Positions 7,094 to 13,989 are shown, numbered from the stretch's first letter. The stretch: DNA of 14,330 bases from Parcubacteria group bacterium CG11_big_fil_rev_8_21_14_0_20_39_14 (GCA_002787255.1 PCWD01000050.1:3722-18051), one strand, 5' to 3'. Notes: generated from the sequence alone by a model not told the origin. Made by a program: numbers and translations.

Positions 7094-7943
7094 TAGAATT
7101 AAATAATCTTTCGGCTAAATAGGAACTGCGAACCAGGGGCCCGGCGGCAACGGCTTTGAAGCCGAGGTTCAGGGCTTCTTTTTTAAGGTTTTCAAATTCC
7201 TCGGGAGCAACAAATCTTTTAACCGGTAAATGCTTTTTTGAAGGAGCTAAGTATTGACCAAGGGTTAGAAAATCGCACTCATTTTCCCTTAAATCTTTTA
7301 AAACTTCAAGAATTTCTTCTCTTGTTTCTCCCAGTCCCAGCATCAGACCGGATTTTGTGAGAATTTTAGGTTCTATAATTTTTGAGAACAGTAAAACCTG
7401 AAGCGATTTTTTATAGTCGGCTTTTGGCCGGACGGTTCTGTAAAGCCGGGGCGCGGTTTCTAAATTATGGTTTAAGACATCGGGCCTGGCGTCAAGCACA
7501 ATTTTTAGGGCCTGAGTTGAGCCTTGAAAATCGGGAATCAAAACTTCAATTTTTACCAGAGGGTTTTCCCAGCGAATTTCTCTTATGGTTCTGGCAAAAT
7601 GACTGGCTCCGCCGTCTTCAAGGTCATCTCGGGTAACCGAGGTAATGACCGCGTACTTTAAGCCGAGTTTTCCGATGGCCTCGGCAATCCTCTTTGGTTC
7701 ATCTTTTTCAAGCGGTTTGGGAACGCCTTTTTGAACGGCGCAGAACCGACAAAATCTTGCGCAAACATTTCCCATAATCAGAAAGGCGGCTGTTCCCCGA
7801 GCGCAACATTCGCCCCGATTTGGGCATCTGGCTTTTTCACAAACCGTATTCAGGTTTAATTCTTTCAAAGTTTCAATTACCTGAAAGTATTTTTTCCCCC
7901 GAACAATTTCTTTGGTAAACCAATCAGGAAGTTTCTCTCTCAT
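7083..7943 (-). CDS. lipA: Lipoyl synthase (radical SAM)
   Basis: LipA inserts two sulfur atoms into octanoyl groups bound to carrier proteins, here most likely GcvH. The auxiliary cluster motif is CEKARCPNRGEC (Cys35, Cys40, Cys46) and the radical SAM motif is CARFCRFC (Cys61, Cys65, Cys68). The C-terminal RSSY (Arg272 to Tyr275) supplies the serine ligand of the auxiliary cluster. Also typical are ITSVTRDDLEDGGASHFA and LMLGLGETREEI. The 286 residues are full length. Its ATG overlaps the lipM stop as ATGA (7940-7943), with GGGAG upstream, so the two are translationally coupled. A supply of octanoyl-GcvH is implied by the preceding gene. Confidence 0.97.
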   Translation of the reverse strand: MREKLPDWFTKEIVRGKKYFQVIETLKELNLNTVCEKARCPNRGECCARGTAAFLIMGNVCARFCRFCAVQKGVPKPLEKDEPKRIAEAIGKLGLKYAVITSVTRDDLEDGGASHFARTIREIRWENPLVKIEVLIPDFQGSTQALKIVLDARPDVLNHNLETAPRLYRTVRPKADYKKSLQVLLFSKIIEPKILTKSGLMLGLGETREEILEVLKDLRENECDFLTLGQYLAPSKKHLPVKRFVAPEEFENLKKEALNLGFKAVAAGPLVRSSYLAERLFNSKVA

Positions 7944-8731
7944 TTTATCTCCCAGTTCAGCTTTTTATATTTTTCCAAAAGTTTTTCGGTCTCCAGAATT
8001 TCATCTCCGGTCAGTTTTCCCTCAAAAAATTCAAGGTTTAAAACATTTTGAAATCCCGCCAAAAGAACTTTTTTCAAGTCTGTCAGATTAATCTCCCCGA
8101 TTATTTCGGAAAGCGAGGTTGCTTTTTTGGAAAAAGTTGAAAACTCTTCTTTTTTAAGTTTTTTTGAAGGGAACCGGAAAACCGAAAAGAGAATTTCGGG
8201 CTTGTGGGAAATTATAATTGAGCCGTGCTGTAAAATAGCGCCTCTGGTTCTTAGCTGAGCGCTTCCAACTAATTTTTTCTCATGGCAGCAGAGGTCAGCC
8301 AGACCGGCGCTCAAAAAGCAATTGGGATTTTTTAGACTTTCTTTTAAGCAGTGAAGTTCAGTTTTAATTCCCAGAGAGTAAAAAGCCTCAATAAGAGCCC
8401 GGTTAATCAAAAAATATAGTTCTTTTAAAGACAGGGAAGGGTTTTCTCTTGGCATAATAACCGAGTAAGTTAATTCGTCCCAGTGTAAAATTGCTTCTCC
8501 GCCAGTTGGTCGTCTGACAACATCAATGCCCAATTTTTTGCAAGACCCAAGATTTATTGTTTTAAGTCCCTGATTTCTTCCAAGCGACAGACAGGCCGGG
8601 GACCACTGGTAGAGTCTTAAACTGGGCGCAGTTTTTCCTTGTTCCAGAATTTCTAAAATCGCTTCATCTAAAGCCATATTATAAACGCCGGGATTTTTTC
8701 CAGTATCAAGAAACCGCCAGATTTTAGTCAT
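7940..8731 (-). CDS. Octanoyl/lipoyl protein transferase, LipM-like
   Basis: Member of the LplA/LipB/biotin ligase fold family, which attaches octanoate or lipoate to a lysine of GcvH or E2 proteins. Seen: LRLYQWSPACLSLGRNQ (38-54), RRPTGGEAILHWDELTYSV (73-91), NCFLSAGLADL with Cys138, and KKLVGSAQLRTRGAILQHGSI (152-172, conserved Lys153). Length 263 without the extra C-terminal domain of E. coli-type LplA, the Cys in the NCF position and the neighbour lipA favour LipM, which moves octanoate from acyl carrier protein. A small LplA that scavenges lipoate is possible and cannot be excluded from sequence alone. The start overlaps the end of gcvH by 8 bases. Confidence 0.8.
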   Translation of the reverse strand: MTKIWRFLDTGKNPGVYNMALDEAILEILEQGKTAPSLRLYQWSPACLSLGRNQGLKTINLGSCKKLGIDVVRRPTGGEAILHWDELTYSVIMPRENPSLSLKELYFLINRALIEAFYSLGIKTELHCLKESLKNPNCFLSAGLADLCCHEKKLVGSAQLRTRGAILQHGSIIISHKPEILFSVFRFPSKKLKKEEFSTFSKKATSLSEIIGEINLTDLKKVLLAGFQNVLNLEFFEGKLTGDEILETEKLLEKYKKLNWEIK

Positions 8732-9137
8732 CTTTTATCTCTTCCTTTAAAAAGTTCTCATAGCAAATTGAATCCAAAAGAGTATCTGGCAAAACCAGAC
8801 TCATGATTTCTATTTCTACGAGCCATCCCTCACCGTAAGGGTCGCTGTTTATTAAGCCCGGGTTTTCTCCAAGTTTTTTGTTTATTGCGACTATTTTGCC
8901 CTTGCAGGGAGAATAAATTTTAGAAACCGCTTTGGAAGATTCAATTTCCATAAACATCTTTTGTTCTTTAACTTCCATTCCTATTTTCGGCAATTCAACA
9001 TAGACAATATCGCCTAATTGCTCCTGGGCAAAATAAGAGATGCCCAGAGTAATTTTTCTTTCTTCAATTTTTAACCATTCATGGGTTTTGGTATATTTAA
9101 GATTTTTTGGATACTTCTCACAGTCTTTATTTCGCAT
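8724..9137 (-). CDS. gcvH: Glycine cleavage H-protein (lipoyl carrier)
   Basis: GcvH carries the aminomethyl intermediate between P-, T- and L-proteins on a lipoyl-lysine arm. The 137-residue protein has YTKTHEWLKIE (15-25), LGISYFAQEQLGDIVYVELP (31-50) and the lipoylation site ESSKAVSKIYSP, with Lys69 as the acceptor, followed by the usual GKIVAINKKLGENPGLINSDPYGEGWL. The C-terminal tail after WLVEIEI is about 24 residues and not clearly conserved. The gene overlaps lpd by 11 bases upstream and the lipM-like gene by 8 bases downstream, so it is translated in step with the enzyme that oxidises its arm and the one that modifies it. Confidence 0.97.
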   Translation of the reverse strand: MRNKDCEKYPKNLKYTKTHEWLKIEERKITLGISYFAQEQLGDIVYVELPKIGMEVKEQKMFMEIESSKAVSKIYSPCKGKIVAINKKLGENPGLINSDPYGEGWLVEIEIMSLVLPDTLLDSICYENFLKEEIKDD

Positions 9138-10491
9138 TTTTAGCGGCCTCCTTGATTATCTCCGAAAAAGCGGGATGGGCAAAAATTATATCGTCTAAAT
9201 CCTTAACTTTTAATCTCTGTTTGATTGCTAAAGCAATTGGGTGCACAAGCTCAACCGCTCCTTCGCCGACAATTTGACAGCCAAGAATTTTTTGGGAAGG
9301 CATTTCAACAACTAATTGAAAAAATCCTGAAGTTTTGCCGGTTGCTTGAGCCAGACCGTTTGCCTGAAAATAAGCTCTGCCAATTTTTACCTCCAAATTT
9401 TGGCTTTCAGCTTCCTTTTTGTTCAGCCCAACCGAGGCGGTTTCCGGAATAGTGTAAATGCAGCGAGGAATAGTAAGAGTATTTATTTTTAGATTGCTAT
9501 TCATAGCGTTTTCAACCGCAATTTGTCCGCTCTTTGAAGCATAATGAGCTAACATCATTTTGCCGGTAACATCGCCAACCGCATAAATTCCTTCAAGATT
9601 TGTTTCCATTTTCTCGTTGACAGAAATAAATCCCTTTGTATCAACAGCTAAACCGATTTTTTCCAGCCCTAAGTTTTTTGTATTCGGGACTCTTCCGACC
9701 GCGACAAGGACTCTTTCCGCTAAAAACTCTTTTTTTGCATCTAATTTTACAACCGCCAGATTTTGACCCGGGCTGAGAATCTGTTTAAAACTGGTATTTG
9801 TCAGAATTTCCACTCTTTGCTTTTTCAAAATTTGAGAAATTGTTTGACCGATTCTTGAATCTTCGGCGGCTAAAATATTTTCCAAAACCTCTATCAAAAC
9901 AACTTTCACTCCCAAAACCGAAAACAAATTGGCGAATTCCACTCCGGTTGGGCCGCCGCCAATAATGATTAATTTTTTGGGCAGGGCTTTAAGATTTAAA
10001 GCCTCTCCGGGAGTTATAATTGCTTTTCCGCAATTTTCAATCCCCGCAAGTTTTAAGGGCAAAGAGCCGGTAGAAATAATTATTTTGTCAACCTCTAATT
10101 TATTTTCTCCGGTTTTTGTTTTGACAAGCAATCTTTTTGGTGTTTCAAAAATTGCCCGGCCGTAAATCACCTTTATCCTTTTTTGCCTCAAAGACGCATT
10201 TAGCTGTTCTTGAAGTTCTTTAACAACATTTTCTTTCCTGACGAACATTGAGAGCCAATTAATGGTTGGCGGAGAAACATTAATGCCAAAATTTTCCGCT
10301 TCTTTCACTTCCAAAAATCTTTTAGCCGAAGCTAATAAAGTTTTTGTCGGAATACAACCCTCATTAAGACAAACTCCGCCGAGTTTTTCATCTTCAATTA
10401 AGAAAACCTCGGCTCCAAGCTCGGCCGCTTTTACTGCCGAAGCTATTCCTCCCGGACCCGAACCAATCACCGCTATTTTTGGCTTTTCCAT
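9127..10491 (-). CDS. lpd: Dihydrolipoamide dehydrogenase (L-protein)
   Basis: FAD- and NAD-dependent L-protein: it reoxidises the dihydrolipoyl arm of GcvH and makes NADH. In order: FAD site IGSGPGGIASA (9-19), redox pair GGVCLNEGCIPTK (Cys41, Cys46), NAD site IIGGGPTGVEFA, second FAD motif YAVGDVTG, and the interface base HPAFSEIIKEAA with His439 and Glu444. At 454 residues it is full length. GGAGGT (plus-strand 10501-10506) lies 9 bases before the ATG. It is the first gene of the operon, and no E1, E2 or E3 genes of a 2-oxoacid dehydrogenase are near, so GcvH is its evident partner here, though it could also serve other lipoyl complexes. Confidence 0.96.
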   Translation of the reverse strand: MEKPKIAVIGSGPGGIASAVKAAELGAEVFLIEDEKLGGVCLNEGCIPTKTLLASAKRFLEVKEAENFGINVSPPTINWLSMFVRKENVVKELQEQLNASLRQKRIKVIYGRAIFETPKRLLVKTKTGENKLEVDKIIISTGSLPLKLAGIENCGKAIITPGEALNLKALPKKLIIIGGGPTGVEFANLFSVLGVKVVLIEVLENILAAEDSRIGQTISQILKKQRVEILTNTSFKQILSPGQNLAVVKLDAKKEFLAERVLVAVGRVPNTKNLGLEKIGLAVDTKGFISVNEKMETNLEGIYAVGDVTGKMMLAHYASKSGQIAVENAMNSNLKINTLTIPRCIYTIPETASVGLNKKEAESQNLEVKIGRAYFQANGLAQATGKTSGFFQLVVEMPSQKILGCQIVGEGAVELVHPIALAIKQRLKVKDLDDIIFAHPAFSEIIKEAAKNAK

Positions 10492-10526
10492 TTATCTTTT
10501 ACCTCCATTTTCAAAGACCTCCAGTG

Positions 10527-10554
10527 ATTATACCTGAATTCTAAAATTTTGCAA
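10527..10554 (-). promoter_or_regulatory. Sigma-70-type promoter of the glycine cleavage operon
   Basis: On the minus strand TTGCAA (10549-10554) and TATAAT (10527-10532) are 16 bases apart. The start of transcription would be near 10520, giving a leader of only about 29 bases that holds the SD GGAGGT. There is no space for a glycine riboswitch. Confidence 0.72.
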
Positions 10555-10573
10555 CCTTGAAACCTTGTAAGAT

Positions 10574-10605
10574 ACCGAGGAGCTTATCCCGTCCCTCGGT
10601 TTTTT
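10574..10605 (+). terminator. Plus-strand intrinsic terminator without an upstream gene
   Basis: A 7-bp stem ACCGAGG/CCTCGGT around a 13-base loop, followed by T6-C-T4. In plus orientation nothing coding precedes it, since lpd runs the other way. It may end antisense or a small RNA started inside the lpd region, and shields tatD from read-through. A doubled AACCTTG lies just upstream (about 10553-10566). Confidence 0.7.
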
Positions 10606-10653
10606 CTTTTTCATTTTTTGGAAAAATATATTAAGATAAAAAGAAGGTTAAAC

Positions 10654-10719
10654 AATCTCGAATTTTAAATTGTCCCGTTAAGGGCGGGATACCGCCGTGG
10701 CGGTGATAATTTTGAGATT
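10654..10719 (+). other. Structured leader or hairpin cluster before tatD
   Basis: An outer stem AATCTC (10654-10659)/GAGATT (10714-10719) and a second helix AAATTGTC/GATAATTT (10667-10674/10705-10712) enclose two small hairpins, TCCCG/CGGGA (10673-10677/10685-10689, sharing two bases with the second helix) and ACCGCC/GGCGGT (10691-10696/10699-10704). It ends 21 bases before tatD. It matches no riboswitch known to me and may be another extragenic repeat or a regulatory leader. Confidence 0.45.
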
Positions 10720-10740
10720 TGACTTTTAAATTTTGGATTT

Positions 10741-11586
10741 ATGTTGATAGACACCCACGCCCATGTAAATTTTAACGCTTTTAAAGATGATTCCGATGAG
10801 GTAATCAGGCGGGCTTTGCAAAGTGATGTTTGGCTTGTTAATGTTGGTTCTCAATATACGACATCGGAGCGGGCGGTTGAAATTGCCGAAAGATACAGCA
10901 GGGGTGTTTATGCGGCTATTGGATTACACCCGATTCATTTAGAAACCAAATTGGTGAAAATAAAAGTTGATAAAGAAGAAATTGAATTTGAGACCCGCGA
11001 GGAAGATTTTGATTATGAGAAATATAAAAAACTTGCTCAAACATCTTCCAAAGTGGTAGCGCTCGGCGAAATAGGACTGGATTATTACCGGAGGCCGAAA
11101 ACAAAAACAAAACAAGCCGAATTCAAAGAAAAACAAAAACAGACATTTATTAAACAACTTGAGCTGGCTCAAGAACTGAATTTACCGGTGATTTTACATT
11201 GCCGAATGGCCCACGACGACCTCATTACAACATTACAACATTACAACAATACAACAATTAGAGGTGTCAGCCATTGTTTTACCGGAACACTGGAGGAGGC
11301 AAAAGAATATATCAAATTGGGTTTTTACATTGGCTTTAATGGCTTGATTTTTAAGAAAGTTGAAGGCCTGCCAAATGTTGAAGAAATTATAAGAGAAATT
11401 CCTCTGGAAAAAATTTTGGTTGAAACCGACTGCCCTTACCTTTCCCCGCCTCCTTATGAGAATCAGAGATGTAAACCCCTTTATGTCAAATATGTTGCCG
11501 AAAAAATTGCCAAAATTAAAAATTTAAGCTGTGAAGAAGCGGCAAAAATCACCACCAGGAACGCCAGGGAGCTTTTCGGAATATAA
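10741..11586 (+). CDS. tatD: TatD family metal-dependent hydrolase/DNase
   Basis: TIM-barrel amidohydrolase of the TatD family. Metal ligands are seen in order: THAH (His6, His8), GEIGLDYY (Glu110), ILHCR (His153), GVSHCFTG (His178) and VETDCPYLSPPP (Asp230). These enzymes are 3'-5' exonucleases for DNA repair and RNA or DNA turnover, and some act as D-aminoacyl-tRNA deacylases. The 281 residues exceed the compact family members by about 20, through a charged insert at about 70-98 and a Lys/Gln-rich stretch at 118-136. Residues 161-174 are encoded by an octamer repeat (CATTACAA three times at 11223-11246). There is no good SD before the ATG; the start is supported by the immediate THAH motif. 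Confidence 0.93.
   Translation: MLIDTHAHVNFNAFKDDSDEVIRRALQSDVWLVNVGSQYTTSERAVEIAERYSRGVYAAIGLHPIHLETKLVKIKVDKEEIEFETREEDFDYEKYKKLAQTSSKVVALGEIGLDYYRRPKTKTKQAEFKEKQKQTFIKQLELAQELNLPVILHCRMAHDDLITTLQHYNNTTIRGVSHCFTGTLEEAKEYIKLGFYIGFNGLIFKKVEGLPNVEEIIREIPLEKILVETDCPYLSPPPYENQRCKPLYVKYVAEKIAKIKNLSCEEAAKITTRNARELFGI
11223..11259 (+). repeat. Octamer microsatellite within tatD
   Basis: CATTACAA is repeated three times exactly (11223-11230, 11231-11238, 11239-11246), followed by degenerate CAATACAACAATT. It encodes a Thr/Asn/Gln-rich loop. As the unit is not a multiple of three, gain or loss of one copy would shift the frame. Confidence 0.85.
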
Positions 11587-11610
11587 GAGAAATTTAAGAA
11601 AAATTGGTTG

Positions 11611-11646
11611 ACCCCGTTAGATAGAGCTCCGCTCATCTAACGGGGT
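11611..11646. repeat. CCCCGTTAGAT hairpin repeat, short copy
   Basis: Perfect 12-bp arms ACCCCGTTAGAT (11611-11622) and ATCTAACGGGGT (11635-11646), with an inner GAGC/GCTC stem. It stands between tatD and the CAP gene and could act as the tatD 3' hairpin. Its last T is the first base of the next promoter's TTGACA. Confidence 0.85.
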
Positions 11647-11674
11647 TGACAAAACCATTAAAATATGTTATCAT
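11646..11674 (+). promoter_or_regulatory. Strong promoter of the CAP gene, probably leaderless
   Basis: TTGACA (11646-11651) and TATCAT (11669-11674) are exactly 17 bases apart. Transcription should start near 11681, at or within the ATGATG where the gene begins (11679-11684), so the message would have no leader. No SD is present, in agreement. Confidence 0.8.
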
Positions 11675-11678
11675 ATAA

Positions 11679-12806
11679 ATGATGAACAAGGTTATCTCAA
11701 AAATAATTGTGAATTTAAAATTGTTTTTTGTCCCCTGTCCGGAGACCGATTTTCGGCCGAAATTTCTTGACAGTCGTTTTTTGGTTGGGATTGTCGTGGT
11801 TTTGCTGATTTTAAAATTATTAATTTTCCCGCTCTTTATCTTTTTTCCCGGCAGCGTTTTTTACGCCAATATCAGCAAAGATGTTTTGATGAATTTAGTA
11901 AACGAAGAGAGAAAAAGAAACGCTCTTGCTCCCTTGAAAGGAAATCCGGTTTTGGATAAAGCCGCCGAACTAAAATCCGTTCATATGCTTACAAATAATT
12001 ATTTTAGTCACAACAGTCCTGACGGCGTTACTCCCTGGCACTGGTTTGGAACAGTTGGCTATAAATACAAAACAGCCGGAGAAAATTTAGCCATAGGATT
12101 TTTAGATTCAGCGGAGGTTTTTACCGCCTGGAAAAGCTCTGTTTCTCATAATGCCAATTTATTAAATCCAAAATTTAACGAGATGGGGCTCGCAATAACA
12201 AGGGGAAATTTTCAGGGTCAGGAGGTTTCTTTGGTGGTTCAAACATTTGGCGCTCCACTGGTAGAACCGGCAAAGAAAGTTCAGCCGCAGACAGAGGCGC
12301 CAAAGATAGAAACGGCAAAAGAGCAGATAACGGAAAAACCAAAGCTTAAAACCGCTCAACCATTATCAACTAAAGAGCCGGAACCAACACTGACAATTCA
12401 GCCGACTTTGGCTCCGGAGGAAAATTTTGCTGAAGAACCAGCAGAAGAGAGTCCGGCCCAATTTCCCGGAGAAGCGGGAATTGTTGCCAGCGATAAAACC
12501 GAAAGACCTTCCGTATTGTATTTAGGACAGGATAAAATTGGGGAAGAAGCGGAAGAAAGCAATTTTGCCTTTAGTTTATGGAAGTTTATGGTAACCAACT
12601 ATTACGACCTCATTCAAAAAATTATATTTTACACCCTTATATTTATTATTATTTCTTTGTCTGTGAATATTTTTGTGAGACTCTCCATTCAAAGAATGGA
12701 TTTGCTCTTAAAATCGGTGTTTTTCCTCGTTCTTTTATCTGTTTTTTATCTTTTCAACAAGCAGTTTGTTCTTCAGCTTATCCCGCATAATTTAATGATT
12801 TTTTAA
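11679..12806 (+). CDS. CAP/SCP-domain membrane protein
   Basis: 375 residues. The N-terminal part has a hydrophobic segment at about 34-57, preceded by FFVPCPETDFRPKFL, a type of start I associate with CAP proteins of Patescibacteria. The CAP domain spans about 66-192: VNEERKRNALAPLKGNPVLD, YFSHNSPDGVTPW with His111, GENLAIGF with Glu135, SVSHNANLLNP with His157, and a closing VVQTFGAP. A Pro/Glu/Thr-rich linker follows (about 196-290), then two more hydrophobic segments at about 312-335 and 341-360. The CAP domain and linker are probably on the outer face. Bacterial CAP domains are of mostly unknown activity, with roles proposed in cell-surface or lipid binding. No LPxTG motif is present. 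The promoter position suggests that either ATG of the ATGATG pair is used; the second is equally likely. Confidence 0.88.
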   Translation: MMNKVISKIIVNLKLFFVPCPETDFRPKFLDSRFLVGIVVVLLILKLLIFPLFIFFPGSVFYANISKDVLMNLVNEERKRNALAPLKGNPVLDKAAELKSVHMLTNNYFSHNSPDGVTPWHWFGTVGYKYKTAGENLAIGFLDSAEVFTAWKSSVSHNANLLNPKFNEMGLAITRGNFQGQEVSLVVQTFGAPLVEPAKKVQPQTEAPKIETAKEQITEKPKLKTAQPLSTKEPEPTLTIQPTLAPEENFAEEPAEESPAQFPGEAGIVASDKTERPSVLYLGQDKIGEEAEESNFAFSLWKFMVTNYYDLIQKIIFYTLIFIIISLSVNIFVRLSIQRMDLLLKSVFFLVLLSVFYLFNKQFVLQLIPHNLMIF

Positions 12807-12842
12807 AATGATGAGGAGGGGTCTAAATAATTCGAGTGGGCT

Positions 12843-12919
12843 TTCGCGAATTTTCGTAAATAAAGGGCGGCTGGAAGGCAAAGGGGTTTTTCCAGTCTTA
12901 AGAAAGCCGCCTTCGCGAA
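12843..12919. repeat. Nested imperfect hairpin downstream of the CAP gene
   Basis: TTCGCGAA (12843-12850 and 12912-12919), GGCGGCT/AGCCGCC (12866-12872/12905-12911) and CTGGAA/TTCCAG (12871-12876/12890-12895) can form a branched or nested stem. TTCGCGAA is itself palindromic, and another palindrome, ATTCGCGCGAAT, follows at 12919-12930. The position fits a 3' end structure of the CAP message or an extragenic repeat. With the next element it fills the 329-base gap, in which I see no gene. Confidence 0.6.
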
Positions 12920-12974
12920 TTCGCGCGAATATAAATTTGCGGCACCTGAATAATAATTCGTATAAAATCGTATC

Positions 12975-13127
12975 TTGAGAGCGTTGAATAATTCAGCGTT
13001 GTTCAGTGTATTATCGCTGAGTAAACGCTGATATCTACGCTGAGTTAACGCCGATACGCTGAGTAAACGCTGATATCTACGCTGAGTTAACGCAGATACG
13101 CTGAAAAATAATTGTTCAACAGTCTCA
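12975..13127. mobile_element. MITE-like element with 42-bp CGCTGA tandem units
   Basis: The ends are imperfect inverted repeats: TGAGAGCGTTGAATAATT at the left and, read inward on the minus strand, TGAGACTGTTGAACAATT at the right. Inside, a 42-bp unit (13015-13056) is repeated at 13057-13098 with a single change (CGCCGATA against CGCAGATA), and a third partial copy starts at 13099. Each unit contains CGCTGA-type hexamers 11, 12, 11 and 8 bases apart. The left end matches 42-80 of the window in inverted orientation (36 of 39). The right end is 8 bases before the sortase ATG. A minus-strand open frame across it is only a translation of the repeat. Confidence 0.8.
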
Positions 13128-13135
13128 TTATATAG

Positions 13136-13939
13136 ATGAAAAAAGACATTGCTCAAATTTTAATACTTAAAAAAAGGCTCGGAAGATTTGCGAAAATCTT
13201 TGTTTTGATTTTTTTAATTGTTTTTATTTTTGCAAATAAGGAGAGTATTTTTGGAATGTTTGATTACGGTTCGGTTTACGGAGAATTTTACAATAAGTTT
13301 TTTAAATCAATCGGTTCATTAATTGAGGAGTCGGATTTTGCGAATATAGCGCCGGCAAACGAACCAACAGCAGGGAATTATTTCAGGCCATTACCTCTGT
13401 CTTCTAATAAAACACCGCAAGAACTTTTTGAGACAGCGGCGCCGGAGCCGGGATATACAGCACCCCGAACATTGGTAAGGGTTCCGGAAGTGAGATTGGG
13501 AGAAAATTCGCATTATGAAAAAAATAATCTGCTTGAAATTAAAAAATTGGGAGTAAAGGCTCCGATTGTCTTTGGGACAAGCGGCGCTCACAAAGCTCTG
13601 GAAGCGGCTTTAAAAGGAGGAACGGTTCATTTTTCAGAATCCTCTAAGCCCGGGGAAGCCGGGTCGGTGGTGATTTTAGGACACAGCGCTCCGGCTGGCT
13701 GGCCCAAAAGGGATTATGAATGGGTTTTCAGCAGATTAAATGAATTAGAAAACGGAGATGAAATTTATATCTATTACAACCATCGCAAAGTTATCTATCG
13801 GGTTAGTAAAAAATTTTTCTTAAAACCGGGCCAGGATATTCCCGGCTCTCAAGATGTTTTGGGAGCAAATTTGTATTTAATAACCTGTTGGCCCCCGGGC
13901 AGAAATCAGCAAAGAATAGTTGTTCAAGCAGCAATGTAA
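13136..13939 (+). CDS. Sortase family transpeptidase
   Basis: 267 residues with a basic start and one membrane segment at about 20-33, so an N-terminally anchored enzyme with its catalytic part outside. A linker of about 90 residues rich in Pro/Ser/Thr/Glu leads to the sortase domain (about 133-265). The catalytic set is complete: His183 in VVILGHSAP, Cys251 in LYLITCWPPG, and Arg260 in NQQRIVVQA. Sortases cut LPxTG-like signals and join proteins to cell wall or pilin lysines. No LPxTG protein is seen in the window, so the substrates lie elsewhere. The subclass is not certain. No SD is found before the ATG; TATATA (13129-13134) and a repeat element end directly upstream, so the message may be leaderless or start in the element. 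Confidence 0.92.
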   Translation: MKKDIAQILILKKRLGRFAKIFVLIFLIVFIFANKESIFGMFDYGSVYGEFYNKFFKSIGSLIEESDFANIAPANEPTAGNYFRPLPLSSNKTPQELFETAAPEPGYTAPRTLVRVPEVRLGENSHYEKNNLLEIKKLGVKAPIVFGTSGAHKALEAALKGGTVHFSESSKPGEAGSVVILGHSAPAGWPKRDYEWVFSRLNELENGDEIYIYYNHRKVIYRVSKKFFLKPGQDIPGSQDVLGANLYLITCWPPGRNQQRIVVQAAM

Positions 13940-13989
13940 AATTGAAAATTCTATTCCAAAGCGCAATGTTTTGCTTTTTGCTTGATACA

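Noticed and set aside
10492..10740. Glycine riboswitch upstream of the glycine cleavage operon
   Set aside because: The promoter lies about 29 bases from the SD-led start of lpd, leaving no space, and no glycine aptamer core is visible on the minus strand.
12981..13120. CRISPR array
   Set aside because: The repeated hexamers are only 8-12 bases apart and the larger 42-bp units are nearly identical throughout, so there are no unique spacers; no cas gene is near.
12803..13156. Minus-strand open frame with repeated SVSALTQRRYQRLL-type peptides
   Set aside because: It is the translation of the CGCTGA tandem repeat and overlaps the end of the CAP gene and the start of the sortase gene.
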